Assembly: GCF_022848905.1 (NCBI RefSeq)
Contig: NZ_JAFIRA010000027.1
Location: forward strand, 1 to 48,877
Origin: Thermostichus vulcanus str. 'Rupite'
GTDB lineage: Bacteria; Cyanobacteriota; Cyanobacteriia; Thermostichales; Thermostichaceae
DNA length: 48,877 bases
Direction: 5' to 3'
Below, piece by piece: positions 16,636-25,142 of the stretch (positions within the stretch are counted from its first letter, which is position 1; every line of letters starts with the position of its first letter). The notes beneath the pieces are model-generated. The model was given only the letters and a program-made list of their open reading frames with translations. It was not told the DNA's origin and made no database searches. A program made the translations under genes and the position numbers.

Positions 16636-16886
16636 ATAGTCCTTTGCGCCGAGAGCACGCTGGCGCCAACGCTAGTCCCTTGCACAGAGTAGATCACCAG
16701 AACACTCTCCTACAATTTTTTTTCCCATGAGCGGGGGGTTGGAAGCAGGGTTGTGAGGTTGTGCCTTGCGGTGGGTAACCCATTCAAACGAGGATTGAGG
16801 ATAGAATGCTGCCGTGACTAGTCGAGAATAGGATTTTGAGGACATCGCCGCTCTTCGGGCGCTCGATACCCCAGAAGATCTTGAAG

Positions 16887-17372
16887 ATGTTCAGCTGGCT
16901 GAGTCTGGTACTGCCTCTGCCGCTCCTCAACCTGCTTTTGAAACAACGCCTATCCCAGCAAGTTCAAGCCACACCCCTTCCCAGCAGCTTCTTCTCGATT
17001 CGAGCTGCAGACCTGAAGTGGCAGAAAACCCCCATACCCGGGATCCGCATTGCCAAGCTTTACGAAAACCCGCAAACTCGGGAGGTGGTTGGGCTGTTGG
17101 AGGCCGATGCTGGGGCGGTGTATCCGCACCACCAACATGTCTTGGGGGAAGAGATCTACATGCTCGAAGGGGATCTGGTGATTGAAGACCAGGTCTTTTT
17201 GGCGGGAGACTTCATCCGTTACGGCCCTGGCTCAGCCCATCGTGCCCACACACAGGGAGGGTGCCGGTTCCATTTTCGCACCTCCATGGATGATTCATTT
17301 CTGGAGTCACTTCCTTTCTCCCCCTTCAATGCTTGGGCCGGGATCCTGACCTGTAATCTAGGGCGAACGTGA
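16887..17372 (+). CDS. ChrR-like cupin domain protein
   Basis: 161 residues from ATG 16887; a TTG at 16836 in the same frame is an alternative. The cupin (about residues 32-130) has YPHHQHVLGEEIYMLEGDL, where HxH and E supply the usual metal ligands, and GDFIRYGPGSAHRAHTQGG, where H supplies the last. FFSIRAADLKW and KTPIPGIRIAKLYEN precede it, as in the cupin half of ChrR anti-sigma factors. The zinc-binding anti-sigma half is missing; instead the first 20 residues are hydrophobic (MFSWLSLVLPLPLLNLLL) and may be a membrane anchor. Another frame over the same N-terminal DNA reads like a soluble protein (see findings), so the start of this gene is uncertain. No sigma factor gene adjoins it. 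Confidence 0.65.
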   Translation: MFSWLSLVLPLPLLNLLLKQRLSQQVQATPLPSSFFSIRAADLKWQKTPIPGIRIAKLYENPQTREVVGLLEADAGAVYPHHQHVLGEEIYMLEGDLVIEDQVFLAGDFIRYGPGSAHRAHTQGGCRFHFRTSMDDSFLESLPFSPFNAWAGILTCNLGRT

Positions 17373-17450
17373 GATAATGTCACTTTGCGAGCCTGTTGTG
17401 GAACTGTTCGACAGGGATCCCCCAGTTGCCGAGTTGAGAGGAAACCCCGC

Positions 17451-18344
17451 TTGGTTGCCCAGACCTTCAACCTGAAAACCTACCTGAACCAGCGTCAGCA
17501 ACAGGTGGAGGAAGCCCTATCGGCAGCCCTAGCTCCTGCTTACCCGGAGCGCATCTACGAGGCGATGCGCTATAGCGTTCTGGCGGGGGGGAAACGGCTA
17601 CGCCCGATCCTCTGTTTGGCGGCCTGTGAACTGGCGGGGGGATCCATTGAACAGGCCCTGCCCACCGCCTGCGCCCTAGAGATGATCCACACCATGTCGC
17701 TGATCCATGACGATCTGCCGGCCATGGACAATGATGATTTCCGCCGCGGCAAACCCACCAACCACAAGGTTTTTGGAGAAGATATCGCCATTCTCGCCGG
17801 AGATGCCCTCCTTGCCTTTGCCTTTGAGCACATTGCCCGGCAAACCCAAGGGGTACCACCGCAGTTGGTGTTGCAGGTGATCGCCCGCATTGGCCATGCT
17901 GTCGCCGCGACCGGATTGGTGGGCGGCCAAGTAGTGGATCTGGAATCGGAAGGGAAAGCCATCTCTCTAGAAACCTTGGAGTACATCCATACCCACAAAA
18001 CCGGGGCGTTGCTGGAGATCTCGGTGGTCTCCGGCGGGATCCTGGCAGGTGGAGATGAGCAGTTATTGGCGCGCCTGAGCCGCTATGCCCAAGATATTGG
18101 CTTGGCATTCCAGATCATCGACGACATCTTAGATATCACCGCCACCAGCGAGCAACTGGGGAAAACAGCGGGCAAAGACCAAGCGGTTGCCAAAGCCACC
18201 TACCCCAGCCTCTGGGGTTTAGAAGCCTCCCGGCAAAAGGCCGAAGCGCTGATCCGCTCCGCCAAAGAACAACTGCACCCCTATGGCTCCCAGGCGGAAC
18301 CGCTGTTGGCCCTCGCCGATTTCATCACTCGCCGTCAGCATTAG
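17451..18344 (+). CDS. crtE: geranylgeranyl diphosphate synthase CrtE
   Basis: 297 residues from a TTG at 17451. I chose it because translation then begins MVAQTF, the start of other cyanobacterial CrtE proteins, with GAGAGGA about 7 bp upstream. The longer frame to 17385 also uses TTG. The enzyme condenses IPP with allylic diphosphates to make C20 GGPP for carotenoids, chlorophyll phytyl and quinones. The first Asp-rich motif is [20 protein letters not shown] (Asp87, Asp88, Asp93), and the second is [10 protein letters not shown] (Asp224, Asp225, Asp228). [10 protein letters not shown] binds [12 protein letters not shown] at about 181-189 is typical of the GGPP/FPP type. A DUF212 gene follows after 79 bp in the same direction. 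Confidence 0.95.
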   Translation: MVAQTFNLKTYLNQRQQQVEEALSAALAPAYPERIYEAMRYSVLAGGKRLRPILCLAACELAGGSIEQALPTACALEMIHTMSLIHDDLPAMDNDDFRRGKPTNHKVFGEDIAILAGDALLAFAFEHIARQTQGVPPQLVLQVIARIGHAVAATGLVGGQVVDLESEGKAISLETLEYIHTHKTGALLEISVVSGGILAGGDEQLLARLSRYAQDIGLAFQIIDDILDITATSEQLGKTAGKDQAVAKATYPSLWGLEASRQKAEALIRSAKEQLHPYGSQAEPLLALADFITRRQH

Positions 18345-18423
18345 GACAAGCCAAGATGGGATCCCTACCACCCCTTACTCCTCTGTTGGATGCCCCGCTC
18401 AAGTTCCTGCGCTGGAGAGCCGT

Positions 18424-18885
18424 ATGCTGCAACAGTTGATGGCCAATCATGTCCTCTGGACGGCGTTGATCGCCAGTTTGTTGGCCCAGGCCATCAAGCT
18501 GATTCTCACCTATGCGCAGTCGGGCAAGGTGAACCTACGGGTGTTGGTGGAAACCGGCGGCATGCCCAGCTCCCATGCGGCGTTGGTCACCGCCTTGGCC
18601 ATCGGCGTCGGGTTGCAGGAGGGGTGGGATAGCCTGCTGTTTGCCGCTACCGTGGTTTTTGCGCTGGTGGTGATGTACGATGCCGCCGGGATCCGTCAGG
18701 CGGCGGGGAAACAGGCACGGGTGTTGAATCGCCTCATGGAAGAATGGTTTGAAGAAAAAGGTGCCGGCAGCTTCAAAGAACCCTATCTGAAGGAATTGCT
18801 CGGTCATACCCCTGTCCAGGTGATCGCAGGAGCAGCTTTGGGCGCTGCTTGTATCGGTTTATCCTTCATGCTGGGAGCGAATTGA
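18424..18885 (+). CDS. divergent PAP2 family membrane protein (DUF212)
   Basis: 153 residues from ATG 18424 with GGAGAG 5 bp upstream; the frame upstream overlaps crtE and is ignored. There are four hydrophobic segments, including NHVLWTALIASLLAQAIKLI, LVTALAIGVGL and VVFALVVMYDAAG, and a last one ending GLSFMLGAN. The phosphatase-like signature GGMPSSHAALV and MYDAAGIRQAAGKQA mark the family (YuiD/DUF212), a relative of PAP2 acid phosphatases. Linkage to crtE suggests action on a prenyl diphosphate or undecaprenyl phosphate, but no member is proven to my knowledge. The gap to crtE is 79 bp with no terminator seen. Confidence 0.88.
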   Translation: MLQQLMANHVLWTALIASLLAQAIKLILTYAQSGKVNLRVLVETGGMPSSHAALVTALAIGVGLQEGWDSLLFAATVVFALVVMYDAAGIRQAAGKQARVLNRLMEEWFEEKGAGSFKEPYLKELLGHTPVQVIAGAALGAACIGLSFMLGAN

Positions 18886-18941
18886 ACGGGATTGGGGCAT
18901 GCTAGAGCAGAAGTGAAAAGCACACGTGAACGGCTGCGGTC

Positions 18942-19571
18942 ATGACCTCTACTCCCCAACCTCGGCAAATCCAGCGGTGTCCCTCCTGTGGTAAGCCGAT
19001 CCCGGCCTATCGGTACAAATCTCCCTACTGTGATCACTGCGGTTGGCGAGCCACCCCGACAGCCAAAACCCCTCACAAACCCGGATCCCTGGCCCAAAAA
19101 GTGGAAGCACAGGTGAGTGGGGCGGGCCAGTGGGCCAGTCAGCAAGGTCAGCGCCTTGGAGTTCCTCGTCTCATCCAGCCGCTCCTAAATCTCAACGTTT
19201 ATTTGTATGTGCTGTGGGGGATCAGTCCCCTTTTCCCCCTAGTCGTGGATCGTCCCCTCTTGGCAGAGTCCCATTATTTGCTGTTGATCCCGCTTTTACT
19301 CAGTTGGGGCTTGCTGTATTTGGCGGTTCGGGATCTGCCGTTATCGGAGAATTTGCGGGTACCACGCCTGCTGCTGGATGTATCGTTTATCCTGTTGCCC
19401 TTCTTCCAAAAAATTAACGTATCCAAAGCCCCCAACCGCCCCTACTGGAATGCTCTGTTGGTTTGGGTGATCGGGATCCTTCTGATTGCCGCTTTGTGGC
19501 TCTGGAGTTTCAGTCTTCTCTTGACGGCGGTGACATTACTGTTGACCAGTTTTTGTACGTTGCTGTTCTGA
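18942..19571 (+). CDS. zinc-ribbon membrane protein, unknown function
   Basis: 209 residues. An N-terminal zinc ribbon is formed by RCPSCGKPIPAYRYKSPYCD then HCGW (CxxC-14-CxxC). A basic, Ala/Gly/Gln-rich linker follows to about residue 80. Four or five hydrophobic helices come next: VYLYVLWGISPLFPLVV, YLLLIPLLLSWGLLYLAV, LLLDVSFILLPFF, ALLVWVIGILLIAALWLW and LLLTAVTLLLTSF. The ribbon should lie on the cytoplasmic side. I do not recognise the family. It follows the DUF212 gene by 56 bp and precedes sirB1 by 27 bp, so all three may share a transcript. Lys, Arg and Gln-rich linkers of this type often contact nucleic acid or ribosomes, but nothing specific is seen. Confidence 0.65.
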   Translation: MTSTPQPRQIQRCPSCGKPIPAYRYKSPYCDHCGWRATPTAKTPHKPGSLAQKVEAQVSGAGQWASQQGQRLGVPRLIQPLLNLNVYLYVLWGISPLFPLVVDRPLLAESHYLLLIPLLLSWGLLYLAVRDLPLSENLRVPRLLLDVSFILLPFFQKINVSKAPNRPYWNALLVWVIGILLIAALWLWSFSLLLTAVTLLLTSFCTLLF

Positions 19572-19598
19572 GTTGCTTCTGTTCAAAACGACAAAAAT

Positions 19599-20444
19599 AT
19601 GAGTGTGGCTGCCCGCGAACGGTTTACCGCTGAAATCCAAGCTGATCCGATCGATTTGGGTCGGGCGGCCCTGTGGATTGCTCAAGAAGCGTATCCCGAT
19701 TTGGATGTGGAGGAGTATTGGGCCGCTTTGGATGAAATGGCGGCAGAGCTGCAGGAACGGTTGCCCCCAGAGCGCTACCCAATGCGCATCCTCAAAACCC
19801 TGAATCATTACTTATTCGAAGACTTGGGCTTTCGTGGCAATCGCCAAGATTACTACGATCCCCGCAACAGCTTTTTGAATGAAGTGATCGACCGACGCAC
19901 CGGGATCCCGATTACGCTGTCGGTGTTGTATCTGGAGCTGGCTCGACGGGTGGATTTTCCCATGACGGGAGTCGGTATGCCCGGCCACTTTTTGGTTCGG
20001 CCCCTGTTTGAGGGATCGGAAATTTTTGTGGATCCCTTTCATCAAGGGGAGATTTTGTTTCCAGAAGACTGTCAGGAAAGACTGAGCCAAATTTATGGCC
20101 CCGGGATCCCGTTGCAGGAGCACTATTTGCAGCCCACATCCTCCCGTATGATCTTGGTACGTCTCCTCAACAATCTCAAACAGATTTACCTCAGTCGAGC
20201 CGATTTGGAACCGGCTTTGGCTGCCGTGGAACGGATTTTGTTATTGACCCCAGAGGCCTTGCCACAATTGCGGGATCGGGGCCTGTTGTACTACCAGTTG
20301 GGCCGCTGGCAACAAGCCCGACAGGATCTCAAAGCCTACCTGCAACACTTGCAACAGGCCCCCTTGCCAGTGGAGACCCACCGCGCCGATGAACGTTTGA
20401 TTGGAGAGATCCTGCAGAGATTGGAAACCCATCCTGACTGCTGA
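19599..20444 (+). CDS. SirB1 family protein (transglutaminase-like with TPR tail)
   Basis: 281 residues. The N-terminal half has the transglutaminase-like SirB1 core: DLGFRGNRQDYYDPRNSFLN, then EVIDRRTGIPITLSVLYLEL and VGMPGHFLVRP, with EIFVDPFHQGEIL. In this family the catalytic Cys is lost (Ser/Thr at the usual place), so enzymatic activity is doubtful. From about 195 a pair of TPR-like helices appears (LVRLLNNLKQIYLSRADLEP, PQLRDRGLLYYQLGRW). The protein is widespread in cyanobacteria and proteobacteria; its function is unclear, perhaps peptide or protein scaffolding. The ATG at 19599 gives a normal N-terminus. It ends about 220 bp before hppD with no strong terminator seen. Confidence 0.85.
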   Translation: MSVAARERFTAEIQADPIDLGRAALWIAQEAYPDLDVEEYWAALDEMAAELQERLPPERYPMRILKTLNHYLFEDLGFRGNRQDYYDPRNSFLNEVIDRRTGIPITLSVLYLELARRVDFPMTGVGMPGHFLVRPLFEGSEIFVDPFHQGEILFPEDCQERLSQIYGPGIPLQEHYLQPTSSRMILVRLLNNLKQIYLSRADLEPALAAVERILLLTPEALPQLRDRGLLYYQLGRWQQARQDLKAYLQHLQQAPLPVETHRADERLIGEILQRLETHPDC

Positions 20445-20665
20445 ATGAATTGAACCAATACAGCGCTCTAATGCTCTCCAGTTGTGCCGTTGCGACAGCG
20501 TTGCGGAGCAACAGGGTGCCGTAGGCAAACCGACCAAGAAAAGCCTGTCGGAGACATCCGTGCTAGCCTGCCTTTGGTGCAAAAGGTTGTAACGGTTTAT
20601 CTCTTTCCCATGGCAAGCCTATCCTGAGGAAGAAGAGGCAACTGTGCGCAGCAGAGAGGTTAGGT

Positions 20666-21742
20666 GTGGCGGCGATGAACCAACCCATAAGTGGGATCCA
20701 AGGGATCCATCACCTGCACTTTTATCTATGGGATCTGCCCTACTGGCAGGAGCAATTTTGCCAGGTTTGGGGGTTTCAAATCGAGCAGCAAGCCCCCCAC
20801 ACCCTTGATCTCTGCCAGGGATCCATTCGCTTGCGTCTGTCTCAGCCTGCCCATGCTGGGGATGAGGTGGATCGCTATCTACAGCAGCATTCTCCCGGCA
20901 TTGTGGATGTGGCATTGGCGGTGGGGAAGCAGGATCTGTCCGACTTGGCGGGGCTTCTGCAGAGGCGGGGCGCTGAGGTGGGGTGGATCCCTGCTGAGAG
21001 GGAAAGTCCCTCACCCAGTTTATGTCTGCGCACTCCTTATGGATTAAGGCATTCTTTGATTCCAGAGCCAGGTTCAGCTCCTCTGTATCCCTCGCGTTTG
21101 TTTTCCCACCTGGATCATGTGGTGTTGAATGTTGGGCAGGGATCCCTGCAGGCGGCGGCAGATTGGTATGGGCAGATGCTGGGTTGGGAGCGCCTCTATC
21201 ATTACAGTGTGGGTACGGAGCACTCCGGGTTAGAAAGTTGGGTGGTCGGGGATCTGCAGGCAGGGATCCAGTTGGCCATCAATGAGCCGACTTCTGCGAC
21301 CTCACAAATTCAGGAATTTTTGGATGCTTACCCTGGCCCTGGCATCCAGCATGTAGCTCTACACAGCCCGGATATCCTCAGCAGCCTGCGCCAGCTCCGT
21401 CGGGGTGGGGTGGAATTTTTGCAGGTGCCCGCAGGGTACTACTCGATGCTCGAAGGCAAGCGACGCCCCGATTTGCCGGAAATGGCCGGGATCCATTGGC
21501 CGGATTTACAAGAACAAGGGGTTCTTTTGGATTCCACCTTGCCTGCTTCTGATCCCAACCCGGCACCCCTGCTGTTGCAAACCTTCACCCAACCTTTGTT
21601 TGGAAAACCAACCTTTTTCTTTGAAATCATCCAACGACTCGGGGGAGCCACTGGATTTGGCGAAGGCAATTTTCAGGCTTTGTTTGAAGCGCTAGAGCAG
21701 CAACAATTGCAGCGGCAGCAACAACTGCTTGCTCCCCATTGA
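20666..21742 (+). CDS. hppD: 4-hydroxyphenylpyruvate dioxygenase
   Basis: 358 residues from a GTG at 20666 with AGAGG 6 bp upstream; an ATG nine bases later is also possible. Two VOC modules are seen. The second carries the iron triad His151 (HLDHVVLN), His229 (GIQHVALHS) and Glu320 (PTFFFEIIQR). The enzyme turns 4-hydroxyphenylpyruvate into homogentisate, the head group of tocopherol in cyanobacteria. The tail motif QPLFGKPTFFFEIIQRLGG is typical. The first module is divergent, as in the cyanobacterial branch (Synechocystis slr0090 type). The sequence FGEGNFQALFEALE closes the active site as in all HPPDs. It is followed, overlapping by 4 bp, by the methyltransferase remnant. Confidence 0.92.
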   Translation: MAAMNQPISGIQGIHHLHFYLWDLPYWQEQFCQVWGFQIEQQAPHTLDLCQGSIRLRLSQPAHAGDEVDRYLQQHSPGIVDVALAVGKQDLSDLAGLLQRRGAEVGWIPAERESPSPSLCLRTPYGLRHSLIPEPGSAPLYPSRLFSHLDHVVLNVGQGSLQAAADWYGQMLGWERLYHYSVGTEHSGLESWVVGDLQAGIQLAINEPTSATSQIQEFLDAYPGPGIQHVALHSPDILSSLRQLRRGGVEFLQVPAGYYSMLEGKRRPDLPEMAGIHWPDLQEQGVLLDSTLPASDPNPAPLLLQTFTQPLFGKPTFFFEIIQRLGGATGFGEGNFQALFEALEQQQLQRQQQLLAPH

Positions 21743-22091
21743 TTTGGGTTGAACCCAAGGAGCTTGCTTCCGAGCGGGCCGATATTTTGGTAGCCTCAGA
21801 CTTTTTCGACATTCTCACCCAAGAGGAACAAATCCAAACCGTCCTCAAGAATGGCAGCGCGATGTTCAGCCAGGATCCCGCTGGGTATTCACCATCCAAG
21901 AAAGCCATCCCAACCTCAAAATGCTGAAGCACGTGTTTGTGGATCTCCATCAAAAACCTTGGGAACTGGTGCCCTGTTCTGCTGAGACAGTGATTGCATG
22001 GGCCAAACCTTTGGGCTGGAAGTTAGAAAGGCTGGAGCGGAACGCCTTTCTTGCGGTCGGCACCCTACTCTTTCAGCTGGATTCAGCTTAG
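21739..22091 (+). pseudogene. remnant of a methyltransferase-like gene (5' truncated, frameshifted)
   Basis: Two frames read as one protein. The first, from 21739, gives IWVEPKELASERADILVASD and FFDILTQEEQIQTVLKNGSA, reaching SQDP. The second, one base back, resumes at 21882: WVFTIQESHPNLKMLKHVFV then DLHQKPWELVPC and LERNAFLAVGTLLFQLDSA to the stop at 22091. Adding one C to the CCC at 21877..21879 restores a continuous SQDPRWVFT. The layout resembles the C-terminal half of a class I SAM methyltransferase of the Methyltransf_20 kind (acidic DILVASDFF strand, then T-Q-xx-HP loop), but the SAM-binding motif I and the rest of the N-terminus are missing because hppD ends here. The identity is tentative; the frameshift is directly seen. 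A sequencing error is possible for the missing base but would not explain the missing 5' part. Confidence 0.7.
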
Positions 22092-22187
22092 ATTTAGATT
22101 CAGTCTAGAGACTTTTAATGTTCTGCATCCCTGAAGTAAACGCGGATTTGCTAAACAACAGTAGCTGTGTCCCCAGCATAAGGTTGC

Positions 22188-23714
22188 TCAGGCTGCATCC
22201 AAGGGAACTGCCTCGCGGTATAGCTTCTGCATTGCCGCAAACCATTCTAACCGCGAGGGATCCCAGGTGTAAAACATGTGCCCACCCCGATAATGTTGCA
22301 GGGTCAGATTGGCTTTCAGGCGCGGATCCAGCTTCATTAAATCCACCAAATGATTGGACGCAAAATAGGGCGTGACCAGATCATAAAAGCCATGGTGAAT
22401 GTTCACCCGCATGTGAGGGTTGAGGGCCATGCTGGTGCGCAACTCGTCCATCGCCCCGATGAATCCCTGCTTAAACTCACCTTTTTGGTTAAATTGCCAG
22501 GCTTTGAACACCTCAAAATTGAGCAGATGGTAGGTGAGCTCCGTGTCCACCTGCAAAGTATCCCGCAAGTGACTGTTAATCGCAGCGGTAAACAGGCGAT
22601 CCAATCCATCCAAGGTAGGATCGGATCCCTCAAAGGTGGGTCGATCGGGAAAGGGATCCACGGCTGTGACAGAAGCATCGTACAGCCCCAGCACCTGACG
22701 CTGAGGCCGCAAAAGCTCACGGGCAAAACTGGTGGCCTTGATCCGTCCCCCTTGTTGAGCTACGTACTCGGGTGATAGGCCGATCCCTGCCGCCAGCTCT
22801 TGATAGATCCTCTGCCGTTCCGTCTCTGGCATTGCCTCCCCCATCGCCAAGAGGGGCAACAATTGCTGCTGGGCGAATCCTTCGGCTTTGGGCAACAACA
22901 CGCCTAAATCTTCTCCCCATCCCGATAAGCCATGGTGGGCTGCTGAGGCTACATAGGAAGGAAAGAGCGTTGCCCAAGTGGTGAGGTTGTAATCGGTCGT
23001 TTCCAGCAAACTGAACTCAATCGCGGGTGAAATCAGAATCGCCCCCGATAGACCTACCCCAAACTTCGATTGCAACTCCTTCGCTAGCCTTGCCACCCGA
23101 AATCCGCCATAGCTCTCACCCGCAATAAAAATCGGCGATAACCAGCGTTTCTGCCGCGAGAGAAATCCCTGAATAAACTCCCCCAGAGATTTTAAATCTC
23201 GCTCCACATCCCAGAAGGGGGCTTCTTTGGGGGGATCCTCCGCCTTACCAGCAGGTTCTGGACTGGCTGATTTGGGGGGATCCCCAGCTTTACTGGGGTC
23301 GGCATTCTCTTTGTCTTTCGGCAAGGCACGACTAAACCCTGTTCCCACGGGATCAATAAAGACCAAGTCCGAGAACTGCAACCAACTTTCGGCATTGTCC
23401 ACCACCCGCACCGGAGAAGGTGGCAGGCTGCCCCTGGGTCCAAATTGAATCCGTTTCGGTCCCAAGGCACCCATGTGCAAATAGGCAGAGGCTGCCCCTG
23501 GCCCGCCATTGAACACAAAAGTCAGCGGGCGACCCGATACCGGCAGGGATCCCTGCCTTAAGTAAGCCACATGGAAGATCTCGGCTACGGGTTTTTCCCG
23601 CTCGTAGAGGGTCTGCCAACCCGCCAGTGCTGTGTAGGTGAAGGTCTCACTGCCTGCAGCAAAGGTGTGCTCAGTGGTGTGGAGGGTGGGGGTAGATTGC
23701 GATTCTGCGACCAT
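22188..23714 (-). CDS. S10 family serine carboxypeptidase-like protein
   Basis: 508 residues, alpha/beta hydrolase fold. FVFNGGPGAASAYLH (about 67-81) forms the oxyanion hole. FIAGESYGGFRVARL has the nucleophile Ser201. The Asp is in GFYDLVTPYFASNH and the His in GGHMFYTWDP, in the right order for peptidase S10. An insertion of about 35 residues rich in Lys, Pro, Asp and Ser (near 132-166) precedes the catalytic domain's second half and looks flexible. There is no clear signal peptide. Bacterial S10 members are often annotated as peptidase, but some act as acyltransferases or on other esters, so the substrate is open. The ATG at 23714 is the first start. Confidence 0.88.
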   Translation of the reverse strand: MVAESQSTPTLHTTEHTFAAGSETFTYTALAGWQTLYEREKPVAEIFHVAYLRQGSLPVSGRPLTFVFNGGPGAASAYLHMGALGPKRIQFGPRGSLPPSPVRVVDNAESWLQFSDLVFIDPVGTGFSRALPKDKENADPSKAGDPPKSASPEPAGKAEDPPKEAPFWDVERDLKSLGEFIQGFLSRQKRWLSPIFIAGESYGGFRVARLAKELQSKFGVGLSGAILISPAIEFSLLETTDYNLTTWATLFPSYVASAAHHGLSGWGEDLGVLLPKAEGFAQQQLLPLLAMGEAMPETERQRIYQELAAGIGLSPEYVAQQGGRIKATSFARELLRPQRQVLGLYDASVTAVDPFPDRPTFEGSDPTLDGLDRLFTAAINSHLRDTLQVDTELTYHLLNFEVFKAWQFNQKGEFKQGFIGAMDELRTSMALNPHMRVNIHHGFYDLVTPYFASNHLVDLMKLDPRLKANLTLQHYRGGHMFYTWDPSRLEWFAAMQKLYREAVPLDAA

Positions 23715-23839
23715 AGGGACAAAGCATTTGAGGCGTGATCCCTAGTGAACCACAGGGGGAAGGATCTTCAGCGTCTCAAAAGAGAACTTGAGAGCACTTG
23801 CGCTGCCGGTGCGGATCCTGATAAAAGAGCTCATCAGCC

Positions 23840-24433
23840 TCACAAATTCAAAGGTGCCTCCAAGGTCAGGTTGAAAGATTGCCCAGGACGCAACACCACC
23901 ACCTGAGGAGCCGTGACATTACCCACCACCACTCCAGCAACAGCGCCACCCAAGACATTCCCCACCGAAACCCCCCCTGTGAGCGCCCCTAGTACCGCCC
24001 CGGCAGCAGCCCCAATGGCAGCATCCGCAACAATCGCCTCACCCGAATATTGGCGGGGATCCTTCTCATCATGAATGATATTTGAAGAAGCGCGTAGGCT
24101 ATAGGTGCGTCCCCCAATGACAATTGAAGTGCCGACGAAACGGGATCCCCCAGGAGCTGGCTCCATCTGGCCATGGATGCGACTGCCCGCCGGAATCACC
24201 AATCGACCTTGGGAGTCGTAGATGCTCTGAGTGACGGCAACCTCAAGCGGATAAACCGTATCCGGGTAAAAATACTCTGGAGTCTCGCTGTTCAAGCTAC
24301 CTACGGGGATGACCGTTCCCTGCTGTAGGCGATAGGCACCCAGTTCAAAAAGCTGCTGAGCCACGACAGGCACAGGGGCCATGAAAGGGATCCCACTCAT
24401 GCCAACCAAAGCTGCTGCAAGAATTGCTTTCAT
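23840..24433 (-). CDS. secreted protein with VirB10/TrbI-like beta domain
   Basis: 197 residues from ATG 24433 with GGGAGG upstream; the longer frame to 24595 is rejected. A signal peptide MKAILAAALVGMSGIPFMAP, then VPVVAQ, ends near residue 26. The next 90 residues follow the pattern of VirB10-like proteins: GTVIPVGSLNSETPEYFYPD, TQSIYDSQGRLVIPAGSRIH, GQMEPAPGGSRFVGTSIVIG. A Gly/Ala-rich segment (AAIGAAAGAVLGALTGG, then GNVLGGAVAGVVVGNV) is probably membrane-active or packing, followed by VVVLRPGQSFNLTLEAPL. No other type IV secretion gene is present, so this is a solitary family member, known in cyanobacteria without function. It ends 124 bp before the S10 gene start. Confidence 0.65.
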   Translation of the reverse strand: MKAILAAALVGMSGIPFMAPVPVVAQQLFELGAYRLQQGTVIPVGSLNSETPEYFYPDTVYPLEVAVTQSIYDSQGRLVIPAGSRIHGQMEPAPGGSRFVGTSIVIGGRTYSLRASSNIIHDEKDPRQYSGEAIVADAAIGAAAGAVLGALTGGVSVGNVLGGAVAGVVVGNVTAPQVVVLRPGQSFNLTLEAPLNL

Positions 24434-24598
24434 GTTCGGATCCTCCCAGCCGACTCTCATCGTTACTTCCATTCTAGGCAACAGCAGAGTCTTGAAGATG
24501 ACGAAGAGTGGCAAAAGAAAGACGGCATCCCTGCATATTGACCTGCATATTGAGAGGTGTTGAGACAGGGTGACTCCGCTAGATAGGAAACTCAAAAC

Positions 24599-24928
24599 TC
24601 AAGACTCTTCCGGCTTGGGGATCTTTTGCTCAGATGAGATTCGGCTGCGATAGCGCCTGGCCTTCTCTTGTAATGACTGAAAGAAATCCGTGTCTACGAT
24701 CTCCTTATCTGTCAGTTCACCCAGATCCTGACGACGAGAGAACTCTGCTTGACGGCGATATACTTCTGCCCAAAGCTCCTCTGGGGTGAACTCAAATCCT
24801 TTCTGAGCAGCCAAGGAAGCTACCGCCTCCCGGTCATCTTCTGCATCCAGTACCTGAATGACCTCTTTCATCAGATCTTCATTCTCTGTGACTTTTGTTA
24901 AGAATTCTGTGACTGCCTGTGCACTCAT
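24599..24928 (-). CDS. Nif11-like leader-peptide family protein (orphan)
   Basis: 109 residues. The N-terminal half matches the Nif11 leader domain: SAQAVTEFLTKVTENEDLMK, then EVIQVLDAEDDREAVASLAA, QKGFEFTPEELWAEV. Nif11-type leaders (PF07862 kind) usually end in ELxxVxGG before a core peptide. Here the equivalent DLGELTDKEIVDTDFF has no Gly-Gly, and the tail is basic and Ser/Pro-rich (RRYRSRISSEQKIPKPEES) without Cys. It therefore looks like a stand-alone Nif11 protein rather than a lanthipeptide or nitrile-hydratase-type precursor. No LanM, YcaO or ABC-peptidase gene is near. The ATG at 24928 has GAGAGGA 5 bp upstream. Function unknown; see findings. Confidence 0.8.
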   Translation of the reverse strand: MSAQAVTEFLTKVTENEDLMKEVIQVLDAEDDREAVASLAAQKGFEFTPEELWAEVYRRQAEFSRRQDLGELTDKEIVDTDFFQSLQEKARRYRSRISSEQKIPKPEES

Positions 24929-25142
24929 TATTGTCCTCTCCTCTGCCCTAACCCGGTGGTTTCTTTGAACCTAGCATGTTCTGTTGCTGAGTTCTAGCAT
25001 TGAGATCCATAGATCGTTTCATTGGGCTAAACAGTTTGGTTTATTGATCGTTGTTAGTCAATCACGATGAGAAATTTACCTGATTTTTGCAAAAAATACC
25101 TTGCTCAAGCGTGCCTGTTAAAGCCATATCTGTTTTCATCAA

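Noticed and set aside
17385-17450. 22-residue N-terminal extension of CrtE
   Set aside because: TTG at 17451 has the Shine-Dalgarno and gives the conserved MVAQ start.
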